Counted from the first letter of the stretch, positions 29,936 to 42,791 are shown. The stretch: 64,000 nt of DNA from Cycloclasticus sp. 46_120_T64 (GCA_002162695.1 MAAM01000012.1:49411-113410), one strand, 5' to 3'. The notes: generated by a model not told the origin, from the sequence alone. Made by a program: numbers and translations.

Positions 29936-31534
29936 ATGTCATCTTATACTAACGATATCGCTGCTGTTTCAGCAGTAATTGAAGCAAAGGGCCCGTCTTG
30001 GGACCCAATCAATCCTGAATCAATTGCACGTATGCGCGCGCAAAACAAATTCAAAACAGGCCTTGATGTAGCACAATACACAGCTGACATCATGAATGCT
30101 GATATGGCTGCATTTGATGCAGACAAAACTAAGTACACGCAGTCTTTAGGTTGCTGGCATGGTTTTATTGGTCAACAAAAAATGATCTCAATCAAAAAGC
30201 ATTTCGGTGGAAAAACTGACCGTCGTTACCTTTACCTTTCTGGTTGGATGGTTGCAGCATTACGTTCAGATTTTGGTCCTTTACCTGATCAATCTATGCA
30301 CGAAAAAACATCGGTTGCAGCATTAGTTGCTGAGTTATACACATTCCTACGTCAAGCTGATGCGCGTGAATTAGGCGGTTTGTTCCGTGATTTAGATGCA
30401 GCACGTGAAGCGGGTGATGCGGCTAAAGAAGCAAAAATTCAAGATGCAATTGATAACCACGTGACTCACGTTGTGCCAATTATTGCGGATATCGATGCGG
30501 GTTTTGGTAATGCTGAAGCGACTTACCTAATGGCTAAGCAAATGATCGAAGCGGGTGCTTGTGCACTGCAAATCGAAAACCAAGTAGCTGATGAAAAGCA
30601 ATGTGGTCACCAAGATGGCAAAGTTACGGTTCCTCACGCTGACTTCCATTCTAAAATTCGCGCATTACGTCACGCTTTCTTAGAATTAGGTATCGACAAC
30701 GGTATTATCGTGTCACGTACTGACTCTGAAGGTGCTGGTCTTACGAAAGAAATCGCTGTTGTTAAAGAGCCTGGCGATCAAGGCGATCGTTACAACTCTT
30801 TCCTAGACGTTGAAGAAATTGACGTAGCTGACATGGCTGAAGGCGATGTATGCTTTAACCGTGATGGCAAACTTGTTCGTCCTAAGCGTTTACCTTCTGG
30901 TCTATACCAATTCCGTCAAGGTACGGGTGAAGAGCGTTGTGTATTTGACTCTATCGAAGCCATTAAAGCGGGTGCCGATCTTCTTTGGATTGAAACTGCA
31001 ACACCAAGCGTTAAAGATATTGCCGACATGATGAACGAAGTTCGCAAAGAAATTCCTGATGCGAAGCTAGTTTACAACAACAGTCCTTCTTTCAACTGGA
31101 CGCTTAACTTCCGTCAGCAAGCATTTGACGCGATGGTTGCAGCAGGTGAAGATGTTTCTGGTTACGACCGTGATGGCTTAATGAGTGCTGAATACGACGA
31201 AACTGATTTGGCGCACGCTGCTGATGAAAAAGTTCGTACCTTCCAAGCTGATTCTGCTCGTGAAGCGAACATCTTCCACCACTTGATCACTTTACCGACT
31301 TACCACACAGCAGCGTTGTCTACAGACAACTTAGCTAAAGACTACTTTGGTGAGCAAGGTATGCTTGGCTACGTAGCTGGCGTACAGCGTAAAGAGATCC
31401 GTCAAGGTATCGCATGTGTTAAACATCAAAACATGTCGGGTTCAGACATGGGCGATGACCACAAAGAATACTTTGCTGGTGAGAACGCGCTTAAAGCGGG
31501 CGGTGCGAACAACACATCTAACCAATTCTCTTAA
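29936..31534 (+). CDS. aceA: Isocitrate lyase
   Basis: 'ADIDAGFGNAEATYLMAKQMIEAGACALQIENQVADEKQCGHQDGKV' signature. Confidence 0.95.
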   Translation: MSSYTNDIAAVSAVIEAKGPSWDPINPESIARMRAQNKFKTGLDVAQYTADIMNADMAAFDADKTKYTQSLGCWHGFIGQQKMISIKKHFGGKTDRRYLYLSGWMVAALRSDFGPLPDQSMHEKTSVAALVAELYTFLRQADARELGGLFRDLDAAREAGDAAKEAKIQDAIDNHVTHVVPIIADIDAGFGNAEATYLMAKQMIEAGACALQIENQVADEKQCGHQDGKVTVPHADFHSKIRALRHAFLELGIDNGIIVSRTDSEGAGLTKEIAVVKEPGDQGDRYNSFLDVEEIDVADMAEGDVCFNRDGKLVRPKRLPSGLYQFRQGTGEERCVFDSIEAIKAGADLLWIETATPSVKDIADMMNEVRKEIPDAKLVYNNSPSFNWTLNFRQQAFDAMVAAGEDVSGYDRDGLMSAEYDETDLAHAADEKVRTFQADSAREANIFHHLITLPTYHTAALSTDNLAKDYFGEQGMLGYVAGVQRKEIRQGIACVKHQNMSGSDMGDDHKEYFAGENALKAGGANNTSNQFS

Positions 31535-31605
31535 TTTGAGATAGCTTAATGTGTTTTGCCCTAGCCATTGCTTCTGCATTGCTAGGGTAGATGCCATTCG
31601 TGGTA

Positions 31606-31645
31606 ATAAAAAGGCGATATTCTTAATTGAATGTCGCCTTTTTTA
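31606..31645. terminator. Rho-independent terminator after aceA
   Basis: AAAAAGGCGATATTC-TTAATT-GAATGTCGCCTTTTTT. Confidence 0.85.
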
Positions 31646-31703
31646 TGACTGAGTTTAACGTTTTAACCTACAATCGCATTGTTAAGTGTCTTAGGGAAAT
31701 TAA

Positions 31704-32144
31704 ATGATTGAAGTTGTATCCAAAAGTAACATTGATGAGGTGTTGCCTTTAATCAGCAAGTACCAAGAATTTTATAAGGTCGTTGATATATCAGATGCAA
31801 AAAACAAAGCGTTCTTTTCGCAGTTTGGCGAAACGAATTCATCGGGTTGCCAATTCATATTTCGCAGTAACACAAAGCTTGTTGGATTTGCCACTGTATT
31901 TTTTACATATTCTTCCACGCTTGCAGCTAAAGTTGCGGTATTAAATGATCTATATACCTTGCCGGCCAACAGAGGAGAAGGTATTGCTAAACAACTCGTC
32001 GAGCATTGCGATAGTTTTGCAAAGTCACAGGGTGCGTTAAGACTACAGTGGCTAACGGCTACAGATAACGAGCCTGCACAAAAACTGTATGATTCACTAA
32101 ACACGGCTAAGAGTACATGGTGCTTTTATACGTACAATACATAA
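31704..32144 (+). CDS. GNAT-family acetyltransferase
   Basis: 'LNDLYTLPANRGEGIAKQLVEHCDSFAKSQGALRLQWLTATDNEPAQKLYDSL'. Confidence 0.85.
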   Translation: MIEVVSKSNIDEVLPLISKYQEFYKVVDISDAKNKAFFSQFGETNSSGCQFIFRSNTKLVGFATVFFTYSSTLAAKVAVLNDLYTLPANRGEGIAKQLVEHCDSFAKSQGALRLQWLTATDNEPAQKLYDSLNTAKSTWCFYTYNT

Positions 32145-32224
32145 CCAATTAACCCGGTATGGCGCACAAAATACACCCGCGCTTACTTATAACGTTAAAC
32201 ATCTAAAACAAAGGTAAATGAATA

Positions 32225-32788
32225 ATGAGTGATACTCCAAGCTATCTACAGGATGCATCAGATCTGTTAACAAAAGACGGTTTTGCAACGGGCGAGACTT
32301 GGTATCACGGGACATCTTCTTCCTTAGCAAGCTCCATTGAGTCTGATGGTCTAAAGCGTTCAGGCGATAGGGCGATGAAACAAGCCGCAAAAAGCACCAT
32401 GGCAACGATTGGCAATAGTTATACAGAGTCTGTTGAACCGGTATTTTTAACGCAAAGCAAAGAACTGGCTTATTACTGGGCTGAGCAGACGGTTAGAGAA
32501 CGAAGTGTTCGTTTTGAGGGGGATGAAACGGCCGTCGTTTTTGCAATTAAATTGCCGGAAGAGCACAATGCTAAGGTGCTTCCTGATGTGGGTGCCGCTA
32601 GTTTATTGATGGTTAAGGAAGGCGAGTCGTATATGCTTTACGTCGCTAAACTCTATCAGGATTGTGATGCGGGTGAGCTTGATATTGATTTGATGAAGGC
32701 CGGTCGTTTAGAGTATTTGAATAAGCTTGGAATGGCCTACATTAATCAAGATATTGATGCTGAGTTCGTTTCAGTTGTTGCTAGCTGA
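32225..32788 (+). CDS. Putative ADP-ribosyltransferase-fold protein
   Basis: 'WYHGTSSSLASSIESDGLKRSGDRA...VFLTQSKELAYYWAEQ' resembles the H/Y motif layout of ART-fold enzymes. Confidence 0.5.
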   Translation: MSDTPSYLQDASDLLTKDGFATGETWYHGTSSSLASSIESDGLKRSGDRAMKQAAKSTMATIGNSYTESVEPVFLTQSKELAYYWAEQTVRERSVRFEGDETAVVFAIKLPEEHNAKVLPDVGAASLLMVKEGESYMLYVAKLYQDCDAGELDIDLMKAGRLEYLNKLGMAYINQDIDAEFVSVVAS

Positions 32789-33260
32789 GGACTTGGTTCT
32801 TTGTGCAATATTGTCTGCTGCTGTGTTTTATCTGCAGAAAAGTAGTGCCACTCTGCAATACCTGAAAGATTCACGTATCCAAGTCGGTGGCACTCGTGAA
32901 GCAGCGGCCTATCATGCTGTCTACTTACCTCGCAGCGACTTTATCAACGGCTGGGATTGTTAAAGAGAATTGACTAAGTGGTAGCGTTTAACATAAAGAA
33001 ACCGATCAAGGCTCGCTGGTGTAAAACAGCAAGGCATGAGGGATTGAGATATGGCTGTCGGTCGCAGAGAGTGTTTTTCTACTGATGCCGCGCTTAGGGG
33101 GCATATCATTAACAAGTTTTCATGATTTGCTCGATGGTATGGCTAATGCGAGCTTGAAATTGAAAGTCCGAGACTCCATATTAAGATATAGATTTTTTAT
33201 AAACGAACATTCTATATTTCTGTCAAAATAAACAACTAACCGTTAGTGATTACATAAATT

Positions 33261-33587
33261 ATGTCCGATTTACCTTTTCAGCACGACGACGATGGCAGCT
33301 TGGCTTTGCAAGAGGCGAAGCCTAAGTTACAGAAGCCACCGATGTTTAAGGTGCTTTTATTAAATGATGACTTCACCCCAATGGATTTTGTGGTATCAAT
33401 TTTGCAAAGTATCTTTTACAAAACGAAGGAAGATGCCGTTCGTATTACGATGAATGTGCATACCAGTGGTGTAGGTGTTTGTGGTGTCTATACTAAAGAC
33501 ATTGCCGAAACCAAAGTGCAGCAGGTTGTATTGTACGCACAAGAGAATCAACACCCCTTGCAGTGTACCTTAGAAGAAGTGGAGTGA
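33261..33587 (+). CDS. clpS: ATP-dependent Clp protease adaptor
   Basis: 'PPMFKVLLLNDDFTPMDFVVSILQSIF' ClpS core, next to clpA. Confidence 0.97.
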   Translation: MSDLPFQHDDDGSLALQEAKPKLQKPPMFKVLLLNDDFTPMDFVVSILQSIFYKTKEDAVRITMNVHTSGVGVCGVYTKDIAETKVQQVVLYAQENQHPLQCTLEEVE

Positions 33588-33591
33588 AGCT

Positions 33592-35859
33592 ATGTTGAAT
33601 AAAGAACTAGAAGAGTCGTTAAACGAAGCGTTTAAGCGAGCGCACGAGAAGCGCCATGAATACATCACGGTTGAACATTTGTTACTGGCGATGATGCGTA
33701 ATGCAACGGCCCGTGAAGTGTTTCAGGCTTCAGGGGGTAATGTCGGTATTATGATTGCTGATCTAGAGTCATATTTAGAACAAACCTCACCGATTATCCC
33801 GGTGGACATTGAGCGTGAAACTCAGCCAACTTTAGGTTTCCAACGTGTATTGCAGCGCGCTGTATTCCATGTGCAGTCATCCGGTAAAAAAGAGGTGACG
33901 GGGGCGAATGTATTAATTGCGATTTTTAGTGAGCAGGATTCACAAGCGGTTTATTTGATGAGCCGACAAGACGTGAGCCGGCTAGATGCGGTTAACTATA
34001 TTTCACACGGAATCGCACGCATCGACGAAGATGAGGAAATAAGCGATTTTGAAGAGCCAGCTGCCGAAGAGGCTGAGAAAACCGCCACTGATCCCTTGGC
34101 TAAATATACCGTTAATCTCAATGAACAGGCTAAGCTGGGTAAAATTGACCCGTTAATTGGACGGGAAAAGGAATTGGAGCGAACCATTCAAACCCTCTGT
34201 CGGCGGCGTAAAAATAACCCGTTATTAGTGGGTGAGGCTGGCGTGGGTAAAACGGCGATTGCCGAAGGTTTGGCGCTGAAAATTATCGACTCCGAGGTGC
34301 CGGCGGTATTAGAGGAAACCATTATTTATTCCTTAGATATGGGCGCTTTAGTAGCCGGTACAAAATATCGCGGGGATTTTGAGAAACGTTTAAAAGGTCT
34401 GGTGTCTCAGTTAAAGTCTGAGCCTGACTCTATTTTATTTATTGATGAAATCCATACCATTATCGGCGCAGGTTCGGCCTCAGGTAGTGTGATGGATGCG
34501 TCTAATATGATTAAACCCGCGTTGGCTTCGGGTGAATTGCGTTGTATCGGCTCAACCACTTATAAGGAGTTCCGTGGTATTTTTGAAAAGGATCACGCCT
34601 TGGCTCGACGTTTTCAAAAAATTGATATTAACGAACCCTCGGTCGATGACACCATTCAAATCTTACGTGGTTTGAAGTCTCGGTATGAGGAGCACCATGA
34701 CCTTGAGTACAGTAACGCGAGTATAGAGACGGCGGCAAAATTGGCCGATCGTTACATTAATGATCGTTTTTTACCGGATAAAGCGATTGATGTGCTGGAT
34801 GAAGCCGGTGCAAGACAACGTTTATTAGCCGTAGCCGACCGTAAAGAGATTATTTTAACGGAAGATATTGAAAAAATTATTGCGCAAATTGCACGTATCC
34901 CAGAAAAAAGTATTTCTTCGCAAGATAAAGATAAACTTAAAGACTTAGCGCGTAATTTGAAGCTAGTCGTTTTTGGTCAGGACGAGGCGATTGAGAAGCT
35001 CTCTGACGCGGTTATTTTGAGTCGGGCGGGTCTAGGTAATGAGGAGCGCACAATCGGCTCATTTTTATTTTCAGGGCCAACCGGGGTCGGTAAAACCGAG
35101 GTGACTCAGCAGCTGGCAAAAATTATGGGGGTGGACTTGATTCGCTTCGATATGTCGGAATATATGGAGCGACACACGGTGTCGCGTTTGATTGGTTCAC
35201 CGCCAGGTTATGTCGGTTACGATCAAGGTGGTTTGTTGACCGAAGAAGTGGCGAAACACCCGTACGCGATTTTGTTATTGGATGAGATTGAAAAGGCGCA
35301 CCCAGATATTTTTAATTTGTTATTACAAATTATGGATCACGGCACTTTAACTGATAATAATGGCCGTAAAGCTGATTTTAGAAATATTATGTTGGTGATG
35401 ACGACCAATGCGGGCGCGCAAGAGGCGAGCCGGGCATCGATGGGCTTTACCGAACAAGAGCATTCTAGCGATAGCATGCAGGTGATCGAAAAGTCCTTTA
35501 GCCCCGAGTTTAGAAATCGTTTGGACGCGGTGGTGCAGTTCAAGTCATTGGACAAAGATATTATTATTCACGTGGTGGATAAGTTTATCTTCCAATTAGA
35601 AGCGCAGTTACACGAGAAGAATGTCAGTTTGATCTTGGAGCCAGAGGCCAGAAGTTGGTTGGCGAAAAAAGGTTACGACCCTAAAATGGGCGCAAGACCG
35701 ATGGAGCGCACGGTTCAGGAGTACATTAAAAAACCACTTGCGAACGAGCTTGTGTTCGGTAAGTTAACCAACGGCGGGACGGTGAAGGTCTACCTGAAAG
35801 ATAATAAAATTGACTTTATTATTAGCGAGGCGAGTAAGGATTTAGTCGAGCAGGATTAG
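33592..35859 (+). CDS. clpA: ATP-dependent Clp protease ATP-binding subunit
   Basis: Clp N domain and two AAA+ modules ([16 protein letters not shown]). Confidence 0.97.
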   Translation: MLNKELEESLNEAFKRAHEKRHEYITVEHLLLAMMRNATAREVFQASGGNVGIMIADLESYLEQTSPIIPVDIERETQPTLGFQRVLQRAVFHVQSSGKKEVTGANVLIAIFSEQDSQAVYLMSRQDVSRLDAVNYISHGIARIDEDEEISDFEEPAAEEAEKTATDPLAKYTVNLNEQAKLGKIDPLIGREKELERTIQTLCRRRKNNPLLVGEAGVGKTAIAEGLALKIIDSEVPAVLEETIIYSLDMGALVAGTKYRGDFEKRLKGLVSQLKSEPDSILFIDEIHTIIGAGSASGSVMDASNMIKPALASGELRCIGSTTYKEFRGIFEKDHALARRFQKIDINEPSVDDTIQILRGLKSRYEEHHDLEYSNASIETAAKLADRYINDRFLPDKAIDVLDEAGARQRLLAVADRKEIILTEDIEKIIAQIARIPEKSISSQDKDKLKDLARNLKLVVFGQDEAIEKLSDAVILSRAGLGNEERTIGSFLFSGPTGVGKTEVTQQLAKIMGVDLIRFDMSEYMERHTVSRLIGSPPGYVGYDQGGLLTEEVAKHPYAILLLDEIEKAHPDIFNLLLQIMDHGTLTDNNGRKADFRNIMLVMTTNAGAQEASRASMGFTEQEHSSDSMQVIEKSFSPEFRNRLDAVVQFKSLDKDIIIHVVDKFIFQLEAQLHEKNVSLILEPEARSWLAKKGYDPKMGARPMERTVQEYIKKPLANELVFGKLTNGGTVKVYLKDNKIDFIISEASKDLVEQD

Positions 35860-35863
35860 GGTG

Positions 35864-35897
35864 AGGGCTTTGCACGGAATGACTTCTGTGCAAAGTC
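35864..35897. terminator. Hairpin between convergent clpA and infA
   Basis: GGCTTTGCACGGAA-TGAC-TTCTGTGCAAAGTC stem-loop. Confidence 0.55.
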
Positions 35898-35906
35898 TCG
35901 GTGTTT

Positions 35907-36125
35907 TTATTTAACGCGGTAAGTAATACGGCCTTTGCTTAGATCGTAAGGTGTCATTTCAACTTTGACACGGTCACCGGTTAAGATACGGATATAGTGC
36001 TTACGCATTTTTCCTGAGATATGCGCGGTAATGACGTGGCCATTTTCTAGTTCAACGCGAAACATCGTGTTTGGGAGCGTGTCCTTTACCACGCCTTCCA
36101 TTTCAATTTGATCTTCTTTTGCCAT
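35907..36125 (-). CDS. infA: Translation initiation factor IF-1
   Basis: '[70 protein letters not shown]'. Confidence 0.98.
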   Translation of the reverse strand: MAKEDQIEMEGVVKDTLPNTMFRVELENGHVITAHISGKMRKHYIRILTGDRVKVEMTPYDLSKGRITYRVK

Positions 36126-36221
36126 GTGTTCCTTTAAATGATTTTTTAACTAACAGCCCGATAAAATAGGCGAATGCGGCGCGATTTTACACTATTTAAG
36201 CTCTGCAAGGTGTTAATTGAG

Positions 36222-36995
36222 TTAAAAAGTTTCTGCAGAAGCTACAGAACCACTGCTGACAGGTAAATCGCTGGCTTTTTCAAAGGAAAGCCAACGGTTT
36301 TCGATGAGCATTTCCAACGGTCTGAAGTTGGATTTATAATTCATTTTTTGTGAGTCGCGGACGTAATAACCCAAGTACAGGTGTTGTTTATGATGCGCTT
36401 GAGCGTAGCGTATTTGTTGTAATACGCTGTAAGTGCCTAAGCTGAGTGAGGCAAATTCAGGGTCAAAAAAGGTATACACCGCAGACATCGAAAGGGCGAA
36501 TAGATCGGTCACCGATACCGCGAGCAGTTTATCGTCTAACCTCGTTTCAAAGATGGCGCTATTACCCAGTGATTCACATAAAAAAGTGCGGTACTCGCTG
36601 CGCTCAAATTGTTGCATTGAACCGCCGGGGTGTTTATGTGCTTGATAACGTAGATATAGTTGATAGTGTTGTTCAGAAAAATCGGCTGAAATGGGCTTGA
36701 ATGTTAACGCCTTGTTTTTTGTTAAGATGCGTTTTTGACTGCGCGAGGCTTTGAATTTATTAACGTCGATGCGGGTCGATATACAGCGGCGACAGGTTTC
36801 GCAATGAGGTCGATAGATGTGGCGTCCGCTGCGTCTGAAACCGAGGCTAATTAACTGCGCATACACCTCGGGGCTTACCTCGGCGTCTGGGGCAATGAAA
36901 ACATTACGCGACTGTTTATCAGATAAGTAATCACAGTTTTGTGCGGAGGAGATATACAGCGCTAATTGCTGCTGCTCATTGCTCTTATCGCTCAT
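36222..36995 (-). CDS. bpt: Aspartate/glutamate leucyltransferase
   Basis: 'GFRRSGRHIYRPHCETCRRCISTRIDV' arginyl/leucyl-transferase motif, next to aat. Confidence 0.93.
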   Translation of the reverse strand: MSDKSNEQQQLALYISSAQNCDYLSDKQSRNVFIAPDAEVSPEVYAQLISLGFRRSGRHIYRPHCETCRRCISTRIDVNKFKASRSQKRILTKNKALTFKPISADFSEQHYQLYLRYQAHKHPGGSMQQFERSEYRTFLCESLGNSAIFETRLDDKLLAVSVTDLFALSMSAVYTFFDPEFASLSLGTYSVLQQIRYAQAHHKQHLYLGYYVRDSQKMNYKSNFRPLEMLIENRWLSFEKASDLPVSSGSVASAETF

Positions 36996-37687
36996 TCAAC
37001 CTGCCAAGCAGTGCGCGAAAGTTGCCGTGGGCAGTATTGTTCTAGTAACTGAATAAATGAATCACGAGTGATGGTCGCCGCACCAAGGCTTTCTAAGTGG
37101 TCAGAATGGACTTGGCAGTCAACGACTTGGCAGCCCCATTCAGCCAAATGACGACATAAAAATGTGAAACCTACTTTGGAAGCATTCGATTGTCTGCTGA
37201 ACATCGATTCACCAAAAAATACTTGGCCGATAGAGACCCCGTATAAACCGCCAATTAATTCCTCACCCAGCCATACTTCCACCGAGTGTGCGTGCCCGAG
37301 CTCGAATAATTGCTGGTAGGCCTCGATCATTGAATCAGTTATCCAACTGCCGTCTTGTTGTTCGCGTGGTGCTGAGCAGGCCGCTATGACACGATCAAAT
37401 GCTTGGTCGATGGTGCAGTGATAAGACTGCTTGTTGATGAATTTCGCAAGGCTGCGTGAAATATGCAGCGCCGATGGTTTGAGTGTTAACCGCGGGTCTG
37501 GGCTCCACCACAGAATCGGTTGTTGTTCATCAAACCAAGGGAAAATGCCTGAACGATAGGCCTCTAGTAATCGTTCAGGCCGTAATGAACCGCCTGCGGC
37601 TAATAAACCATCGGGATCCTTTAACGCCAAATTAATCGGCGGAAAAGGATCTAAATCGTCGTCTGGGTCAAGCCATGGAAGCATCAA
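36992..37687 (-). CDS. aat: Leucyl/phenylalanyl-tRNA--protein transferase
   Basis: 'FPPINLALKDPDGLLAAGGSLRPERLLEAYRSGIFPWF...ILWWSPDPR'. Confidence 0.96.
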   Translation of the reverse strand: MMLPWLDPDDDLDPFPPINLALKDPDGLLAAGGSLRPERLLEAYRSGIFPWFDEQQPILWWSPDPRLTLKPSALHISRSLAKFINKQSYHCTIDQAFDRVIAACSAPREQQDGSWITDSMIEAYQQLFELGHAHSVEVWLGEELIGGLYGVSIGQVFFGESMFSRQSNASKVGFTFLCRHLAEWGCQVVDCQVHSDHLESLGAATITRDSFIQLLEQYCPRQLSRTAWQVE

Positions 37688-37695
37688 ACTAGTTG

Positions 37696-38670
<975 letters not shown>

Positions 38671-38745
38671 TTAAACTTGTGGGTAGGCATTTTGGAAAGT
38701 CATGTAGTATGGCGATTAGACTTAATTAGGTAAAGAGTTAAGCAT

Positions 38746-39807
38746 ATGAATATTGGCGTTGCAAAAGAAATAAAACCATTCGAGGGGCGGGTCGCCTTGT
38801 CACCTGAGGCCTGTTTAAGGTTAATAGCCCAGCAGCACGCTGTGTTTATCGAGCAGGGCGCGGGTCTACTCAGCGGTTACCCCGATACTGAATACCGTCA
38901 ACTGGGGGTTCTGGTTTGTTCGAGTGCGCAGGAGTTATATCAACGCTGTGAGCTGATTATTAAGGTCAAAGAACCGGTGGCTGAGGATTTAGATTACTTG
39001 ACGGCGAAACATACCTTGTTTTGTTTTCTGCATCTGGCAGCCAACCCGCAGCTGGCCGATACATTGGCTAGGCTTGGGGTTACCGCCTTGGCTTTTGAGT
39101 CGGTGATGGAGAACAAACAACTGCCGCTGTTAAAACCGATGAGTCAAATCGCTGGGCGCTTAGCGGTACAGATCGGTGTCAATTTATTACAGCTGCAGCA
39201 GGGGGGCAAGGGGCTGATGTTGGGCGGGCCAAGTGATGAGGCGCAGCAAGGTGTCGATAGTGGGCAAGTGCTGGTCTTAGGTGCGGGATCTGCGGGTAGC
39301 CAAGCGGCTTTATTGGCGAGCAAGATGGGCGCAAAGGTGTTTGTATTTGATCAATATGCTGCCGCCTTAGACGGTATTAAGCAGCTCGATCCGGCGATTC
39401 AATTATTGGACGACCCTGATGAGTGTCGTGATTTACTGTCGACCACGGATTTGTTGATTGCAGCTTTGCTAATTCCGGGGGAAAGAAGCCCGCGTTTTAT
39501 CAGTCGTACTCAGCTCAAATCAATGCAAGCGGGCTCAGTATTGGTCGATATTTCGGTTGATCAAGGTGGTTGCGTTGAAACTACGCGAGCAACCAATTAT
39601 CAGCAGCCTACTTACGTGGAAGAGGGGGTGGTGCATTTTTGTGTGAGTAATATGCCGGGTGCGGTACCACGCACCGCGACTCAGGCCTTGTCGGCATTAT
39701 TACCCGATTATATTCAGCGATTAACGCTAAACAATTGGTATGAAAATGATAAGATAATGCGCAATGCCGTGAATATTAAGGCGGGGGAGATCTTTGTTGG
39801 ACGTTAA
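38746..39807 (+). CDS. ald: Alanine dehydrogenase
   Basis: 'MNIGVAKEIKPFEGRVALSPEA...VLVLGAGSAGSQAALLASKMGAKV...FCVSNMPGAVPRTAT'. Confidence 0.9.
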   Translation: MNIGVAKEIKPFEGRVALSPEACLRLIAQQHAVFIEQGAGLLSGYPDTEYRQLGVLVCSSAQELYQRCELIIKVKEPVAEDLDYLTAKHTLFCFLHLAANPQLADTLARLGVTALAFESVMENKQLPLLKPMSQIAGRLAVQIGVNLLQLQQGGKGLMLGGPSDEAQQGVDSGQVLVLGAGSAGSQAALLASKMGAKVFVFDQYAAALDGIKQLDPAIQLLDDPDECRDLLSTTDLLIAALLIPGERSPRFISRTQLKSMQAGSVLVDISVDQGGCVETTRATNYQQPTYVEEGVVHFCVSNMPGAVPRTATQALSALLPDYIQRLTLNNWYENDKIMRNAVNIKAGEIFVGR

Positions 39808-39867
39808 TGTTTAAGTCTATAAATAACAAAGGTATGGATGAATAATATAAGGTTTAAACTAAGTTAA

Positions 39868-42156
39868 GTGACGCTAAAAACGGACGTGCAGGAACAGACC
39901 ACAGGGCAAGATCAAGTGGTTAAATTACTCAGAGAATCGGCTTTTTTTGTGTTGATGGCGCTGGCGATTTTTTTAATGGGCGCGCTCTTAAGTTATAACG
40001 TTGGTGACCCAGCGTGGAGCCACCGAGGTTCACAGCAAGTGGTGCTCAATATAACCGGTCTCGTCGGTGCAGGCATAGCCGACATTATGTTGTCGGCACT
40101 GGGTTTGATGTCGTTGACCTTCCCTTTTATGTTGTTTAGCAGTGGCTGGAAGTTTTTGTCTCAGGCGCGCACAAAGCGTGTTGATAGTCTATTGCATCAA
40201 ATTATTCGCTGGTTCAGCTTTATTGTCGTGTTGTGTGCTGGCGCGGGTTTGTTGGATATGCACTATCACCAAGATTGGTTCAAAATTCCAGGGTCTGCCG
40301 GAGGTATCGTTGGCCTTGAATTAGGTGATTTATTAATTCATTTGTTTGCCCCAGAAGGAGCAACCTTATTGTTGTTTTGCAGTTTTTTGGTGGCCATTAC
40401 TCTCTCAACGGGGCTGTCGTGGTTGGCTTTGATGGATCGGCTGGGCTATCACGCGCAGCGAGGTTTTATTGCGTTAAAAACATATATTGCCAATAACAAG
40501 GAACGGAAGGTGTCGGGGCAGGCTAAAAAACAACGTGTCGATACCTTTAAAAAACAAACCCAGAAGTTTCTCGAAAAATCTAAAACACGTATAGAACCGA
40601 AATTCAAAGCCATTAAAACCAGTGAGCGGAAAGATAAAGAGCGCCAAGTGGCCTTATTTGAGGAGCCAGCAGGAGCTTTGCCAGCCTTAGCTTTATTGGA
40701 TGAGCCAGGGGAACACGTGGAAGGATATTCGCCGGCGGCCTTAGAAGCGATGTCTAAACTGGTTGAACTCAAACTAGAAGACTTTGGGGTCGAAGTGGAT
40801 GTGGTCGCGGTACACCCAGGGCCGGTGATTACACGGTTTGAAATTCAACCCGCACCCGGTATTAAGGCAAGCAGGATCAGTGGTTTGGCGCAAGATTTGG
40901 CGCGATCTATGTCGACCCATAGTGTGCGAGTGGTGGAGGTGATTCCGGGGAAATCGGTGATTGGCCTTGAAATTCCAAACGAGTCACGGGAAATGGTCAG
41001 GCTGAGTGAAATCCTTTCATCGGAGGCGTATGACAAATCGGCGTCGGCACTGACCTTGGTTTTGGGCAAAGATATCGCAGGCCAACCGACGGTGGCCGAT
41101 TTGGCAAAAATGCCACACCTGTTGGTCGCTGGTACCACCGGTTCCGGTAAGTCGGTGGCGATTAACGCGATGATTTTAAGTCTGCTCTATAAGGCAACAC
41201 CGGAGCAAGTACGGATGATCATGATCGATCCAAAAATGCTTGAATTATCGGTGTATGAAGGCATTCCACATTTGCTGACGCCGGTGGTGACTGATATGAA
41301 AGAGGCGGCGAACGCCTTGCGTTGGTCGGTGGCTGAAATGGAGCGGCGTTATAAATTGATGTCTTTGTTAGGGGTAAGAAACCTAACCGGTTATAACAAA
41401 AAAGTTAGAGATGCGATAAAAGAAGGCAATCCGCTAGCGGATCCCTTATGGGAACCGACCGCCTTTATTGATGAAGACAACGCGGGCACTTTGAGTGAGT
41501 TACCGCAGATTGTCATTGTTATCGATGAATTGGCCGATATGATGATGGTGGTGGGGAAGAAAGTTGAAGAGCTGATTGCAAGGCTGGCGCAAAAGGCGCG
41601 GGCTTCGGGTTTACACCTAGTGTTGGCAACTCAGCGCCCTTCGGTTGACGTATTAACGGGTTTGATCAAGGCTAATATTCCGTCACGGATTGCCTTTCAA
41701 GTGTCCTCGAAAATTGATTCTCGTACCATTCTCGATCAATCTGGCGCGGAAGCACTATTAGGCAATGGCGATATGTTATACCTGCCGCCGGGTTCTGGTT
41801 TGCCTCAGCGAGTGCACGGTGCATTCGTCGATGACCATGAAGTACATAAGGTGGTTGAGCAATTAAAGAAAACGGGTAAACCTAATTATATCGAAGGTAT
41901 TTTGACCTCATCTGATCCGGCCGAGTTTGATGGTGGCACGGGTGGCGGGGAGAATGTCGACGAACTCTATGACCAAGCGCTACGCATTGTCACCGAGACG
42001 CGGAAGGCATCGGTTTCTGGGGTGCAGCGGCAGTTGCGTATCGGTTATAACCGTGCGGCGCGGATGGTCGAAGAAATGGAACGTAGCGGCGTTGTCGGTC
42101 CTTTACAATCAAATGGTTCGCGCGAAGTATTAGCGCCACCACCACCGGAGTTATAA
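39868..42156 (+). CDS. ftsK: DNA translocase FtsK
   Basis: Four N-terminal TM, '[20 protein letters not shown]' Walker A, C-terminal gamma domain. Confidence 0.96.
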   Translation: MTLKTDVQEQTTGQDQVVKLLRESAFFVLMALAIFLMGALLSYNVGDPAWSHRGSQQVVLNITGLVGAGIADIMLSALGLMSLTFPFMLFSSGWKFLSQARTKRVDSLLHQIIRWFSFIVVLCAGAGLLDMHYHQDWFKIPGSAGGIVGLELGDLLIHLFAPEGATLLLFCSFLVAITLSTGLSWLALMDRLGYHAQRGFIALKTYIANNKERKVSGQAKKQRVDTFKKQTQKFLEKSKTRIEPKFKAIKTSERKDKERQVALFEEPAGALPALALLDEPGEHVEGYSPAALEAMSKLVELKLEDFGVEVDVVAVHPGPVITRFEIQPAPGIKASRISGLAQDLARSMSTHSVRVVEVIPGKSVIGLEIPNESREMVRLSEILSSEAYDKSASALTLVLGKDIAGQPTVADLAKMPHLLVAGTTGSGKSVAINAMILSLLYKATPEQVRMIMIDPKMLELSVYEGIPHLLTPVVTDMKEAANALRWSVAEMERRYKLMSLLGVRNLTGYNKKVRDAIKEGNPLADPLWEPTAFIDEDNAGTLSELPQIVIVIDELADMMMVVGKKVEELIARLAQKARASGLHLVLATQRPSVDVLTGLIKANIPSRIAFQVSSKIDSRTILDQSGAEALLGNGDMLYLPPGSGLPQRVHGAFVDDHEVHKVVEQLKKTGKPNYIEGILTSSDPAEFDGGTGGGENVDELYDQALRIVTETRKASVSGVQRQLRIGYNRAARMVEEMERSGVVGPLQSNGSREVLAPPPPEL

Positions 42157-42158
42157 AG

Positions 42159-42791
42159 ATGAATTTTTTAGCAAAAGCTTGCGGCTTAAGCCTATTAGTT
42201 TTAGTCAGTGGCAGCAGTCTTGCGCAAGGCGCGGCGGATGATTTACTAAGCCACTTACAAGCGTATCAGCAATTACGCGGGCAATTTACCCAGATTATTA
42301 GCAGCGAGCAGAATACGCGTACTCAGTCATCGAGTGGTGAGTTTTGGCTCAGCAAGCCGAATAAATTTCGTTGGCATTATGCCAGTCCGTATGTGCAAGA
42401 AATTATTTCTAATGGGCAAAAGGTTTGGATTTACGATGAAGACCTAGAACAAGTGACGATTAAGCAGGCTTCGCAGTCTATAGCATCATCACCCTTGGCG
42501 ATTATCTTAGGTTCGCGCTCTTTAGATGAGTCATTCGATGTGGTAGAGCTGGCAGAAACTGACGGTTTACGCTGGTTACAACTCAGCCCTAAAAGTGACG
42601 ACACGGGTTTTGAACTGATGAAATTGGGTTTTAAGCAGGGCATTTTATCGCGTATGGAATTGCTGGATAATTTCTCGCAAATCACTCATTTATTGTTTAC
42701 TGGGGTGGAACTGAACCCACAAATTGATGCGCAGGTGTTTGATTTTCAGGTACCAGCAGGGGCCGATGTTTTTGACGAAGCCAACCCTTAA
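42159..42791 (+). CDS. lolA: Outer-membrane lipoprotein carrier protein
   Basis: 'LRGQFTQIISSEQNTRTQSSSGEFWLSKPNKFRWHY' between ftsK and rarA. Confidence 0.95.
   Translation: MNFLAKACGLSLLVLVSGSSLAQGAADDLLSHLQAYQQLRGQFTQIISSEQNTRTQSSSGEFWLSKPNKFRWHYASPYVQEIISNGQKVWIYDEDLEQVTIKQASQSIASSPLAIILGSRSLDESFDVVELAETDGLRWLQLSPKSDDTGFELMKLGFKQGILSRMELLDNFSQITHLLFTGVELNPQIDAQVFDFQVPAGADVFDEANP

Noticed and set aside
32727-32963. ORF after the ART-like gene (YLQKSSATLQYLKDSRIQVGGTREAAAYHAVYLPRSDFINGWDC)
   Set aside because: May be the tail of a decayed gene, but no family could be named.
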